DNA from: Mesobacillus boroniphilus JCM 21738
GTDB lineage: Bacteria > Bacillota > Bacilli > Bacillales > Cytobacillaceae
Direction of reading: 5' to 3'
Length of the DNA stretch: 64,000 nt
Assembly: GCF_000517385.1 (NCBI RefSeq)
Contig: NZ_BAUW01000009.1
Location: 1 to 64,000 of the forward strand
Below, one piece after another: positions 30,613 to 37,560 of the stretch; within the stretch, counting starts at the first letter, position 1; every line of letters begins with the position of its first letter. The notes beneath the pieces are model-generated. The model did no database searches, had not been told where the DNA came from, and saw only the letters and a program-made list of their open reading frames with translations. The position numbers and the translations under genes were made by a program.

Positions 30613-30840
30613 TTATCTGCTTTCTTTTCTCATTTTCCCCAAAAAATAACTCAAACCAAAAGGAAGCAAAGGAACGAGAGCCAATAGCCTAAATTCATTC
30701 TCCGCTCCCAGAAAATAAAGGGACGGAAGGGTAACGGCCATTCCACTCATAAGTAGAAGTTTCCAGGATTTATTTATCAAGCCCCAAATAAACAGGAAGC
30801 CTGACGCCACAATCAATAACCAAAATATTGTCCCTGCCAT
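30613..30840 (-). CDS. Small membrane protein, unknown
   Basis: 75 residues with three hydrophobic segments (IFWLLIVASGFLFIWGLI, LLLMSGMAVTLPSLYFL, LLALVPLLPFGLSYFLG) and a basic end KMRKESR. AGGAGG precedes the ATG. No known family. Confidence 0.6.
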   Translation of the reverse strand: MAGTIFWLLIVASGFLFIWGLINKSWKLLLMSGMAVTLPSLYFLGAENEFRLLALVPLLPFGLSYFLGKMRKESR

Positions 30841-30985
30841 GCTTAATCCTCCTAAAATATTATGGTTTTTTCTGTAGTCGGTTCTTCATTCACACCAGAA
30901 TTCCTTTGTATAAAAGATTGATTGTGCCAATCTTCTGCTACTAATCTCTTTTCAGCACAAATCCACTTCAAAGCCAGCACCATAG

Positions 30986-31582
30986 TTATTTTTCCAGCAG
31001 CCACAGACCACCAATGTTAACACCTGTGAATTCCTCCATATTACCTTGTTCATCTTTTAGCAATAATGCTCCTTTGGCGAACAGCAAATACCAATCAAAC
31101 GAGTAGCCCTGGATCGAATAAGTTTCGATCTCCGTCTTCAACTCGTCATATATCACCACTTGAGAGACTTTCACACATTCAATGCTAAAACAATTGTATT
31201 CTGTATGATCACTGATATGATTTAGAAACGATTGTTGATGCTTCGGTACGGCAGCTCCCAAAAAAATCAAAAGAATAATAATGATACTGATTAAGTATGA
31301 AAAATTAAACTGATGCTCAACAAGCATGATCCATAAAGCAACTGCTGAAAAAAAGCTAATCCATAAAAGCCAGCCAATGTCGAAAAACATATTTGCAAGG
31401 AATGAATTGATAGCAAGGAAGATCAAATAACGAATAACATTGGCGATTGGACGGGCTTTTATCTCCTCTTCTACTTCTTGCTCCAGTCCAACTGTCTTTT
31501 TACTGATAAATAGATGATAAGTTGAGTATAAAATGGCTATGGCCATACCTATGAAAGAAATCATTAAAGAACCTTTATCCAT
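30986..31582 (-). CDS. Membrane protein, unknown
   Basis: 198 residues from the ATG at 31582 (MDKGSLMISF), which has GGGTGA upstream. Membrane helices near residues 6-22, 50-70, 73-92 and 97-117, then an extracytoplasmic or cytoplasmic domain of about 80 residues with two Cys (YNCFSIECV). Not recognised. Member of the same-strand run of unknown genes. Confidence 0.55.
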   Translation of the reverse strand: MDKGSLMISFIGMAIAILYSTYHLFISKKTVGLEQEVEEEIKARPIANVIRYLIFLAINSFLANMFFDIGWLLWISFFSAVALWIMLVEHQFNFSYLISIIIILLIFLGAAVPKHQQSFLNHISDHTEYNCFSIECVKVSQVVIYDELKTEIETYSIQGYSFDWYLLFAKGALLLKDEQGNMEEFTGVNIGGLWLLEK

Positions 31583-31622
31583 ATAAGTCACCCTAACAGA
31601 AAAATTTCAACATCCTACAAAC

Positions 31623-31805
31623 TCAATTTGAACCAACTGCCATGCCGTCGGTTTCCCCGATTGTGTTCAAGCTTTCTTGTCCCTCGAAATAATAGTCAAG
31701 GTGAAGCTTTGCATCGTAAATATTATTGTATATATGAAAAATTGCCCTTCGTTTTCCTATTTCTATTACTTGCTCCAGTAGCTTCTCCTTAGTTTCGACG
31801 GGCAT
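31623..31805 (-). CDS. Short hypothetical frame continuing in phase after the DUF4253 stop
   Basis: 60 residues from ATG 31805 (MPVETKEKLLEQVIEIGKRR). It has no visible ribosome binding site and lies in the same phase as the upstream DUF4253 gene, with eight codons (YDTHVANQ) between that gene's TGA and this ATG. It may be a separate degraded gene, a start at another codon, or a readthrough tail. Composition looks coding; no family recognised. Confidence 0.35.
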   Translation of the reverse strand: MPVETKEKLLEQVIEIGKRRAIFHIYNNIYDAKLHLDYYFEGQESLNTIGETDGMAVGSN

Positions 31806-31829
31806 TTGATTGGCAACATGGGTATCATA

Positions 31830-32435
31830 TCAGTCCCACCATAAGATCAACTTCATAGTTTCTCTCATTTCTTCAACTAAACCATTGATGCTTCCTGAGC
31901 CCTGTTCCACGATATCAGGACAGAATTTATAAATTTCTGTTGCAAATACTCTTAGGGCTTTTCCTTCGGGAAAAACTTCAAAGTTCGCTTCTACCCAATC
32001 GTAATCTGCGCCAATAATGATAAATGGATAACGTCTATACCATTCCTTAAGTTTAGAAATAACCCTTTCATTACTAATGTCGTAGTTATCCCCATTCGTC
32101 TGCTGGACCCTAATGATATCAAACTGGTCTGACCCAGGAATGATGCCGATTTTTTGATGATCAGAATCACATATAAAAGCCAGGTAGTTTATTGACTTAA
32201 GTTCCTCTTTTAATTTCAAAACCAATCGATCCGCTTCTTCCTGTTTGACTTCCACATATATCCCCGCAATATCAGCTGGTTTTTCAGTATATAAATCCAT
32301 TTTGTAAAAAGGGTGAATTTTACCATTTATACTTCTTTTGACCATTGCCAGTGCCTCTTGTGAAATTCCGCTTTGTTCTACTTCAAACTCGATTTCCTTA
32401 CTCTTGCCAAAGCCAAATAGCTTTTTCCACTTCAT
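31830..32435 (-). CDS. DUF4253 domain-containing protein
   Basis: 201 residues. The C-terminal half carries the DUF4253 pattern: FDIIRVQQTNGDNYDIS, IIIGADYDWVEANFEVFPEG, KFCPDIVEQGSGSINGL, and the end LILWWD, where the family normally stops. The N-terminus is charged (MKWKKLFGFGKSKEIEFE). AGGTGAT precedes the ATG. Function unknown; relatives often lie near polymorphic-toxin immunity genes, but no toxin is visible here. Confidence 0.75.
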   Translation of the reverse strand: MKWKKLFGFGKSKEIEFEVEQSGISQEALAMVKRSINGKIHPFYKMDLYTEKPADIAGIYVEVKQEEADRLVLKLKEELKSINYLAFICDSDHQKIGIIPGSDQFDIIRVQQTNGDNYDISNERVISKLKEWYRRYPFIIIGADYDWVEANFEVFPEGKALRVFATEIYKFCPDIVEQGSGSINGLVEEMRETMKLILWWD

Positions 32436-32453
32436 TTCGCATCACCTGCAGTT

Positions 32454-33062
32454 TTAGTTAATCAGTTCATAATAAGGAATGACTAGATCGGCTTTCTCTA
32501 CTGGCCGGAGGTTTTCCATGTAGTAGCCCTCCGCTTTCCAGTATCTGTTCCTGAACCTTGCGATTTTCTGCTGGGTTTGATAGCTTTCCCGTGCGAACCT
32601 TATATCTCTCGGACAGTCTATAAAGACGGTAAAATCCAAGTATGGTCTCCATTCCTTTCTCTGGAGAAAAACCCCTTCAACAATAAAGACATCTTTTCCG
32701 TTCAACTGCAGCTTTTGATAAACATGTTCATCCAACTTATGATCATAAAACGGGAGTTCAATTTCATTTGAATGGACCAAGTTACCAAGCAAGGATTTAC
32801 TTAACCACTCTACATCCCACTGCAAGAAATAATACTCCTGCCATTCCTCGTGGCCGGTATTGTACCTTTTTGACCGTCCAACTATGTGGTCGTCCAAGTG
32901 AAAGACCATATTTTCAATCTGTTTTTCAGAAAGCACGGAAGCAAATTTCTTCACAAAAGTTGTTTTCCCTGACCTGCTCAGGCCATCTATACCTAAAATA
33001 ATCTGTTTATTTTGACGAACTGCCGATACGATTTTTGTCATTAATATATCTACCGCATCCAT
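32454..33062 (-). CDS. P-loop kinase, uridine kinase-like
   Basis: 202 residues from the ATG at 33062 (MDAVDILMTK), the one with GAGG upstream; the open frame extends to 33152. Walker A is GIDGLSRSGKTTF, followed by VFHLDDHI (the phosphate-acceptor region of uridine kinase/phosphoribulokinase types) and FIVEGVFLQR. Acts on an unknown small substrate in the cytoplasm. Confidence 0.78.
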   Translation of the reverse strand: MDAVDILMTKIVSAVRQNKQIILGIDGLSRSGKTTFVKKFASVLSEKQIENMVFHLDDHIVGRSKRYNTGHEEWQEYYFLQWDVEWLSKSLLGNLVHSNEIELPFYDHKLDEHVYQKLQLNGKDVFIVEGVFLQRKEWRPYLDFTVFIDCPRDIRFARESYQTQQKIARFRNRYWKAEGYYMENLRPVEKADLVIPYYELIN

Positions 33063-33167
33063 GATCGTAACCTCACATTTCAAAGTTGAAAAATACCTAT
33101 ACTTATTCGCTAAGTCGACACGCATTTCCTTTTTAAGGAAAAATAATACCACCTATTCAAGGCGGCA

Positions 33168-33605
33168 TTATTTGTACTGCAGTTTGATATTTATTTTCTC
33201 TGCCTCTTCAATGCTTTCTTTTAACCAGATGGGAGCCTTGGGATGGGCAAGAATTTCTGCTGCCGTCATCCAATATACTGCATCAACTTCATCTACACTT
33301 TTTGGATATGGTTCGCCGGCGTCAATTTCACAATAAAATACGAGATCAAGTACTTCCCTTCCATCCGGAAGAACAAAAGAAGTATTCCGAACATATTTAA
33401 CATCATTCTTTATTGTGATGCCCACTTCCTCAAAGAGTTCCCGTTTCAAAGTTCGCTCAAGTAAGTCTTTTGAGAATCCCTCGTTTTCTGCCGTTCCGCC
33501 AACAAGCGAAAGAAGCCCTCCGGCATGTTCCTCTTTGGAACTCCTTTCAATAACAAGCCACTTTCCTTCCCTGTAAATAGCGCCTTCAACATTCAAAACA
33601 AACAT
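33168..33605 (-). CDS. NUDIX hydrolase
   Basis: 145 residues from the ATG at 33605 (MFVLNVEGAIYR), with AAAGGGG upstream. Complete Nudix box GGTAENEGFSKDLLERTLKR, then ELFEEVGI, carrying the metal-binding REXXEE equivalent. Hydrolyses a nucleoside-diphosphate-linked compound. Single gene. Confidence 0.85.
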   Translation of the reverse strand: MFVLNVEGAIYREGKWLVIERSSKEEHAGGLLSLVGGTAENEGFSKDLLERTLKRELFEEVGITIKNDVKYVRNTSFVLPDGREVLDLVFYCEIDAGEPYPKSVDEVDAVYWMTAAEILAHPKAPIWLKESIEEAEKINIKLQYK

Positions 33606-33862
33606 TCGAGATCCCCTTTCCAATTGCTCTATTTTAATTCGGATAACTCATTTGTATCCCTTCTTTAAGCCTAAAGGCCTGTAACTTTTTTCAAAGGTCC
33701 CAGGAAGCAATTATTACCAAAAAGTTACACATATTATTTACTATTAAAATTTACTGAAAATTCGATAAATTTACACATGCTTTTCCAACATTACTACTTG
33801 TATAATAGTAATACACCTAGAGTTACTGAAGGTCGACCAACAAAAATAGGAGAGTGATCAAT

Positions 33863-34171
33863 TTGTTAGAAAACGTTATTTTCGCAATGGTCATCGGTGG
33901 ATTTGTTGGACTGACAGCTCATGTGAGAAAACGAGGCAAGATCATCATGCCTAGAAGAACAAAGAAATTCATTTACCTTGGTTTCTTGGAAGAAATCCTC
34001 ACCGGTTCATTAGCGGCCGCACTATTGGTAGTCTCTTCAGAAGCTGATTCACTGCTTAGAGTTTTTTTGATGTCCATCATGGCGGGTTTCGGGGGTGATG
34101 CCTTACTAAGAGGACTTGAATTATTTCGAATAGGAAGCAGTAGCCAGGGCGGGGAGGATATTGGCAAATGA
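33863..34171 (+). CDS. DUF4257-like small membrane protein
   Basis: 102 residues from a TTG at 33863 (LLENVIFAMVIGGFVGL); AGGAGA stands nine bases upstream, whereas the earlier GTG at 33854 lies too close to it. A membrane helix at each end encloses the basic stretch KRGKIIMPRRTKKFIYLGF and EEILTGSLAAALLVV. This pattern fits DUF4257 proteins of Bacillus as I recall them. Overlaps a tiny downstream gene by ATGA. Confidence 0.6.
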   Translation: MLENVIFAMVIGGFVGLTAHVRKRGKIIMPRRTKKFIYLGFLEEILTGSLAAALLVVSSEADSLLRVFLMSIMAGFGGDALLRGLELFRIGSSSQGGEDIGK

Positions 34172-34254
34172 AAAAACCAACACCTCAGCCTAAGAGAAAG
34201 AAGTTTGCTAACGCCATTGGTCAAGCAGCTTCCAGAGTGCTTGTTTTTTTTTGA
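34168..34254 (+). CDS. 28-residue basic peptide coupled to the DUF4257-like gene
   Basis: MKKPTPQPKRKKFANAIGQA then a hydrophobic end SRVLVFF. The ATG overlaps the previous stop (ATGA) and GGGGAGG lies 10 bases ahead. It ends in a run of eight T followed by TGA, so length could differ if the T-run is miscounted. Plausible translationally coupled small protein; function unknown. Confidence 0.4.
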   Translation: MKKPTPQPKRKKFANAIGQAASRVLVFF

Positions 34255-34330
34255 TAAAAAAGAAGTTGGGAAACTTTTAAGCCTACCCCTTTCCCCCTAA
34301 ACATCACCTTTCATTAATATAAATCCCTTT

Positions 34331-34798
34331 TTAAACCAAAATCGGAATATTGATTTTCAGTTCAGGTGTATCTTTCAAAGGATTAAAGCTTCCTGGATAC
34401 TCTTCCAGATGCTCTAATTCACTCTGCTTTAATGAATAGCCATTCTGTTTGATCCAAGCATACAATCCTGTATAAGCTTCCTGCACTGCTTTTCCCTTAT
34501 ACTCTGTACTGGCAAAAGCATAGGCCGAAACCGTAATAAGCTCCATTTTCTCAGGTATAACCGTCGTATCTTCAACTTCTAAAGCCAGATAATATGTAAA
34601 ACCATTTTCGTTAATATGATAAGAAAGCCCAATAATGTTCTCTGGATTTACAGCGCTTTTTATTTCATTTTTCCTTTCAAGAAATCCCTTATGAAAGCTT
34701 TTGATTTCTCCCTTTGCTGCCTGTTCAAAAGTACCGATCCATTTAACCCCAATAGCCTTAAATGCTTCTTTATTGATGATCTTAGTTACCATTGTCAT
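34331..34798 (-). CDS. GyrI-like effector-binding domain protein
   Basis: 155 residues forming one AraC-effector-binding/GyrI-like domain: KAFKAIG-type start, IIGLSYHINENGFTYYLALEVE, a strand near STEYKGKAVQEAYTGLYAWI, and LEHLEEYPGSFNP at the end. No DNA-binding domain. Two close ATGs (34798, 34792) share an AAGGAGAGG site. Such proteins bind hydrophobic or cationic small molecules. Divergent from the PAP2 gene. Confidence 0.75.
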   Translation of the reverse strand: MTMVTKIINKEAFKAIGVKWIGTFEQAAKGEIKSFHKGFLERKNEIKSAVNPENIIGLSYHINENGFTYYLALEVEDTTVIPEKMELITVSAYAFASTEYKGKAVQEAYTGLYAWIKQNGYSLKQSELEHLEEYPGSFNPLKDTPELKINIPILV

Positions 34799-34872
34799 AT
34801 CCTCTCCTTTTTTTCGTACATTTTTCTAATCAGCCAGGGAAAAGTAAGACTAAAACATTGAGGAGAAACATG

Positions 34873-35394
34873 ATGGATCTTAAACTTTTCAAGCTAATCA
34901 ACAGACTTTCTGGCCGCTTTTCACCAGTGGATCAACTAATGATCCTTATTTCGAATCGTGTACGCTATGCTTATCTTTTGATCATAGTATTGATGCTGTT
35001 CAAAAACCGGTTTAACAAAAAAATTGCTCTAGAAACGGGGATTGCGGTTACCATCAGCTTTCTTTCCCATTTCTTCATCCATATATTTTATTTTAAACCT
35101 CGCCCCTTCATTAGACGACGTGTCGGAATCCTTATTCCGTCAAAAATAGATTCTTCCTTTCCCAGCAAGCATACAATGCTCGCTTTTGCGGCTTCTACCA
35201 CTGTATTCATGTTTCACCGGACTCTCGGTACGATCATGATGTGGATGTCTGCGCTAACCGGCTTCTCCCGTGTCTGGGTTGGTCACCACTATCCATCAGA
35301 TATCATCGGAAGCGCTTTTCTTGGTTCACTGACAAGTTTGGTGACACGAATCGTTTCATTTAGTAAATTCGGAAACAAACCTGAAGCCAACTAA
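34873..35394 (+). CDS. PAP2-family phosphatase (undecaprenyl-diphosphatase type)
   Basis: 173 residues with six membrane segments. Phosphatase motifs: C1 KPRPFIRR, C2 PSKHT, and C3 SRVWVGHHYPSDIIG, with the expected His and Asp. Related to BcrC/YodM enzymes that dephosphorylate undecaprenyl pyrophosphate or lipid phosphates at the outer face. GAGGAG precedes tandem ATGs at 34870 and 34873. Followed by palindrome array B. Confidence 0.87.
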   Translation: MDLKLFKLINRLSGRFSPVDQLMILISNRVRYAYLLIIVLMLFKNRFNKKIALETGIAVTISFLSHFFIHIFYFKPRPFIRRRVGILIPSKIDSSFPSKHTMLAFAASTTVFMFHRTLGTIMMWMSALTGFSRVWVGHHYPSDIIGSAFLGSLTSLVTRIVSFSKFGNKPEAN

Positions 35395-35408
35395 CGACCT
35401 TTTAACTT

Positions 35409-35615
35409 GATGACGGACACTTTTTCGGGATTTCTTCTCTTTTCTGTCCGTCATGCCCTTGATGACGGACACTTTTCCGGGTTTTCCTCTTATTTCTGTC
35501 CGTCATGGCCTTGATGACGGACACTTTTCCGGGATTTCTTCTCTTTTCTGTCCGTCATAGCCTTGATGACGGACTCTTTTTCCTTTCCTTGCTTTCACTG
35601 ATTTTTGTCCGTCAT
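35409..35615. repeat. Palindrome array B: four ~52-bp units
   Basis: Units start at 35409, 35460, 35512 and 35564 (period 51-52). Each has arms TGATGACGGACAC and TGTCCGTCAT around a T/C-rich loop starting TTTTTCGGG or TTTTCCGGG; the fourth unit is more diverged (CGGACTC, longer loop). Lies between the convergent PAP2 gene and a GNAT pseudogene. Confidence 0.92.
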
Positions 35616-35631
35616 ACCAGTAAACCTCAGC

Positions 35632-36070
35632 CTAAAGGGTGTAAGCAGCCAACTGCTCTCCCCATGGTGCTATTTCTGTCTCAACAAATCCGGCCCTCGT
35701 GTATGTAGCTCTAACCCTTCGTTCTCCTGATTATAGCCAATCATGATCATTGGGATTCCGTTCGTGTTCATTCTGTTAATCTCTTCAACTACTAATTTTA
35801 CCGCAGCAGTCCCGTAACCTTTACCCTGATGCAGCTCATCGATCATTAATCGATAAATCCAATAATTATTGTCATCAGGGTCAATTCCATACATAGCGAA
35901 ACCCACCATTGATCTGCGGCATAAATACCACTTGCTGTGAACTGATCAAGAAATTGGACTTCGGAGATGGAATACAAATTAGAAGCGACAAAGTTCATTT
36001 GCTCTTCCTTAACCTTTAACTGAATTGCGTCTTCCTAGTTATTTTTTGTAATCGGCTTTAAAGTCAACAT
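35632..36070 (-). pseudogene. GNAT acetyltransferase (PaiA/BltD-like), degraded
   Basis: Begins MLTLKPITKNN, then TAG where the family has Trp, then EDAIQLKVKEEQMNFVASN and GIYAADQ, a frameshift near 35910, then MVGFAMYGIDPDDNNYWIYR and the acetyl-CoA motif HQGKGYGTAA. A second frameshift near 35700 leads into AGFVETEIAPWGEQLAAYTL. One nonsense codon and two frameshifts suggest real decay rather than a single read error. Related enzymes acetylate polyamines. Confidence 0.75.
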
Positions 36071-36143
36071 CCTAAAATTACTCCTTTTTATCTATAAAAA
36101 ATAAAAATCTTAACCGATGTTTTTGGTATTTACGTCCGCTTGT

Positions 36144-36286
36144 TTACGAGGCAACCTTTGATAAATACTCCCTCATTTTCTGCTCATATTCCATTGGATA
36201 TGGATAACCCAAATTCTCCCCGATTTCTTGTGCCAGGCGGCTAAAAAGATTACAATCCCCATTTTTCGCTCTGTCTATTTCTATGC
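36144..36286 (-). pseudogene. C-terminal gene remnant, unknown
   Basis: A frame without start reads WGLGIEIDRAKNGDCNLFSR, then LAQEIGENLGYPYPMEYEQK and REYLSKVAS, stop at 36144. The regular helix-like sequence looks like a real protein end, and its LAQEIGENLGYPYP stretch reminds me of nucleotidyltransferase (AadK-type) C-termini, without certainty. It is cut off by the small gene upstream. Confidence 0.35.
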
Positions 36287-36412
36287 CTAATCCCCAATTT
36301 CCCGTTTTTCTACACTCAATCGCTCAACTTCTTTTTCCAAAAAATCAAGTCGTCGATGAATCCGGTAAATGATCGGTAAGTATGCAATAATGACAATGAT
36401 GAACCACCCCAT
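36287..36412 (-). CDS. Small 41-residue membrane/coiled-coil protein
   Basis: Frame MGWFIIVIIAYLPIIYRIHR, one membrane helix, then RLDFLEKEVERLSVEKREIG, a short coiled coil. AAGGGGG precedes the ATG. Similar one-helix proteins are common and mostly uncharacterised. Confidence 0.55.
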   Translation of the reverse strand: MGWFIIVIIAYLPIIYRIHRRLDFLEKEVERLSVEKREIGD

Positions 36413-36549
36413 TTTTTCCCCCTTAACCTTGCTGAATTTTGAGTCCTAGAACTTAATCTAAATAATTAATTCGTTTTTCTGTGCAGATATCCTTTAAATA
36501 ATATGAATCTCAGGCTGACTGGCAAGGATTATTTGAGTTTGCATTCATT

Positions 36550-36575
36550 GTTTGCTACAGTTAAATTAAGGATAC
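36550..36575 (+). promoter_or_regulatory. Candidate sigma-B promoter of the RsbR-like gene
   Basis: GTTTGC (36550-36555), 14-base spacer, GGATAC (36570-36575), resembling the sigma-B consensus GTTTAA-N12..14-GGGTAT with mismatches. It lies 60 bases before the start. Confidence 0.35.
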
Positions 36576-36635
36576 TTAAACCTATCTAGATGTTGTTAAA
36601 TAAATTGAGTAAATAGCCGGGGAGTGTACAAAAAA

Positions 36636-37469
36636 ATGGAATCAACTTTTAACCAAAGAGATGAAGTGACCGATTTCATCCAATCCAACAGGGAACTTTT
36701 TGAACAACACTTGTTATCAGAAGCGGTGAATGTCGCTTCGAAGATTAATGAGATTCTCCAAAAAGGGAATATTGACCTTTTAAAAAACGCTGAAATCTTA
36801 ATTGTTTACATAGTGGAGCAGCAAGAAGAGAATCTGGTTGCTTTTGCTGAACAAGAAGGGATTGCCTGGGCAGAACATTCGTTAACTGTTGCTTTCAAGC
36901 TGGAATGGATTCAGGCGATCCGCAGAACTTTGTGGCATTTCCTAAACAAATATGATCAAATGTATAACCGATTTTCTGACCGCGAGGAATTCTTCAAACT
37001 TGAAAAAAAGATCAATGACCGAGTTGACCAATTCCTGAATACCTTCTTCCTGACTTATACGAAGTACAAAGATGAGCTGCTTAACTCGCAGAGAAAATTG
37101 GTTGAACACTTATCGGTCCCAATTATCCCAGTCAGCGGTTCCGTTGCCGTACTTCCTCTAATCGGCATGATGGATGACTACAGAATGCAGATTATCGAAG
37201 AGAAGGTCCTGATGGATATTTCAAAACTAAAGGTCCAAACATTGATTATGGATCTTTCGGGAATTGCAGACATGGAAATGGACGTCATCTCCCATTTCCA
37301 AAAAGTTTTGAGCGGCGTTTCGATGATGGGTTCAAACGCCGTCATTACCGGAATGCGTCCTGAGCTTGTAAGAAAAATGATTCATGCAGGAATCACTTTT
37401 AAGGCAGAAACCAAAGGTACGTTACAGCAAACACTGAGGTCCTATTTGGATAAAGAAGTTACGAAATAA
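36636..37469 (+). CDS. RsbR-paralogue, STAS-domain stressosome protein
   Basis: 277 residues from the ATG at 36636 (MESTFNQRDEV), with GGGGAGTG upstream. The N-terminal helical, globin-like half (to about 150) resembles the sensor domain of RsbR proteins; the C-terminal STAS domain runs from VPIIPVSGSVAVLPLIG to the end, with TLIMDLSGIADMEMDV where phospho-Ser/Thr sites lie. In this protein the position before Gly is Ser (DLSG). Part of the stressosome controlling sigma-B in relatives. Single gene with terminator. Confidence 0.85.
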   Translation: MESTFNQRDEVTDFIQSNRELFEQHLLSEAVNVASKINEILQKGNIDLLKNAEILIVYIVEQQEENLVAFAEQEGIAWAEHSLTVAFKLEWIQAIRRTLWHFLNKYDQMYNRFSDREEFFKLEKKINDRVDQFLNTFFLTYTKYKDELLNSQRKLVEHLSVPIIPVSGSVAVLPLIGMMDDYRMQIIEEKVLMDISKLKVQTLIMDLSGIADMEMDVISHFQKVLSGVSMMGSNAVITGMRPELVRKMIHAGITFKAETKGTLQQTLRSYLDKEVTK

Positions 37470-37476
37470 TTTAGCA

Positions 37477-37505
37477 AAAGCCCCTAGTCTAATTCTAGGG
37501 GCTTT
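37477..37505 (+). terminator. Terminator of the RsbR-like gene
   Basis: AAAGCCCCTAG / CTAGGGGCTTT, perfect 11-bp stem, shortly after the stop; the symmetric arms let it work for the convergent helicase gene too. Confidence 0.85.
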
Positions 37506-37560
37506 CCTCCCGGCTTTAACATGAGCTTGCTCATTAATATCCCGAATGATTTTACCGTAC

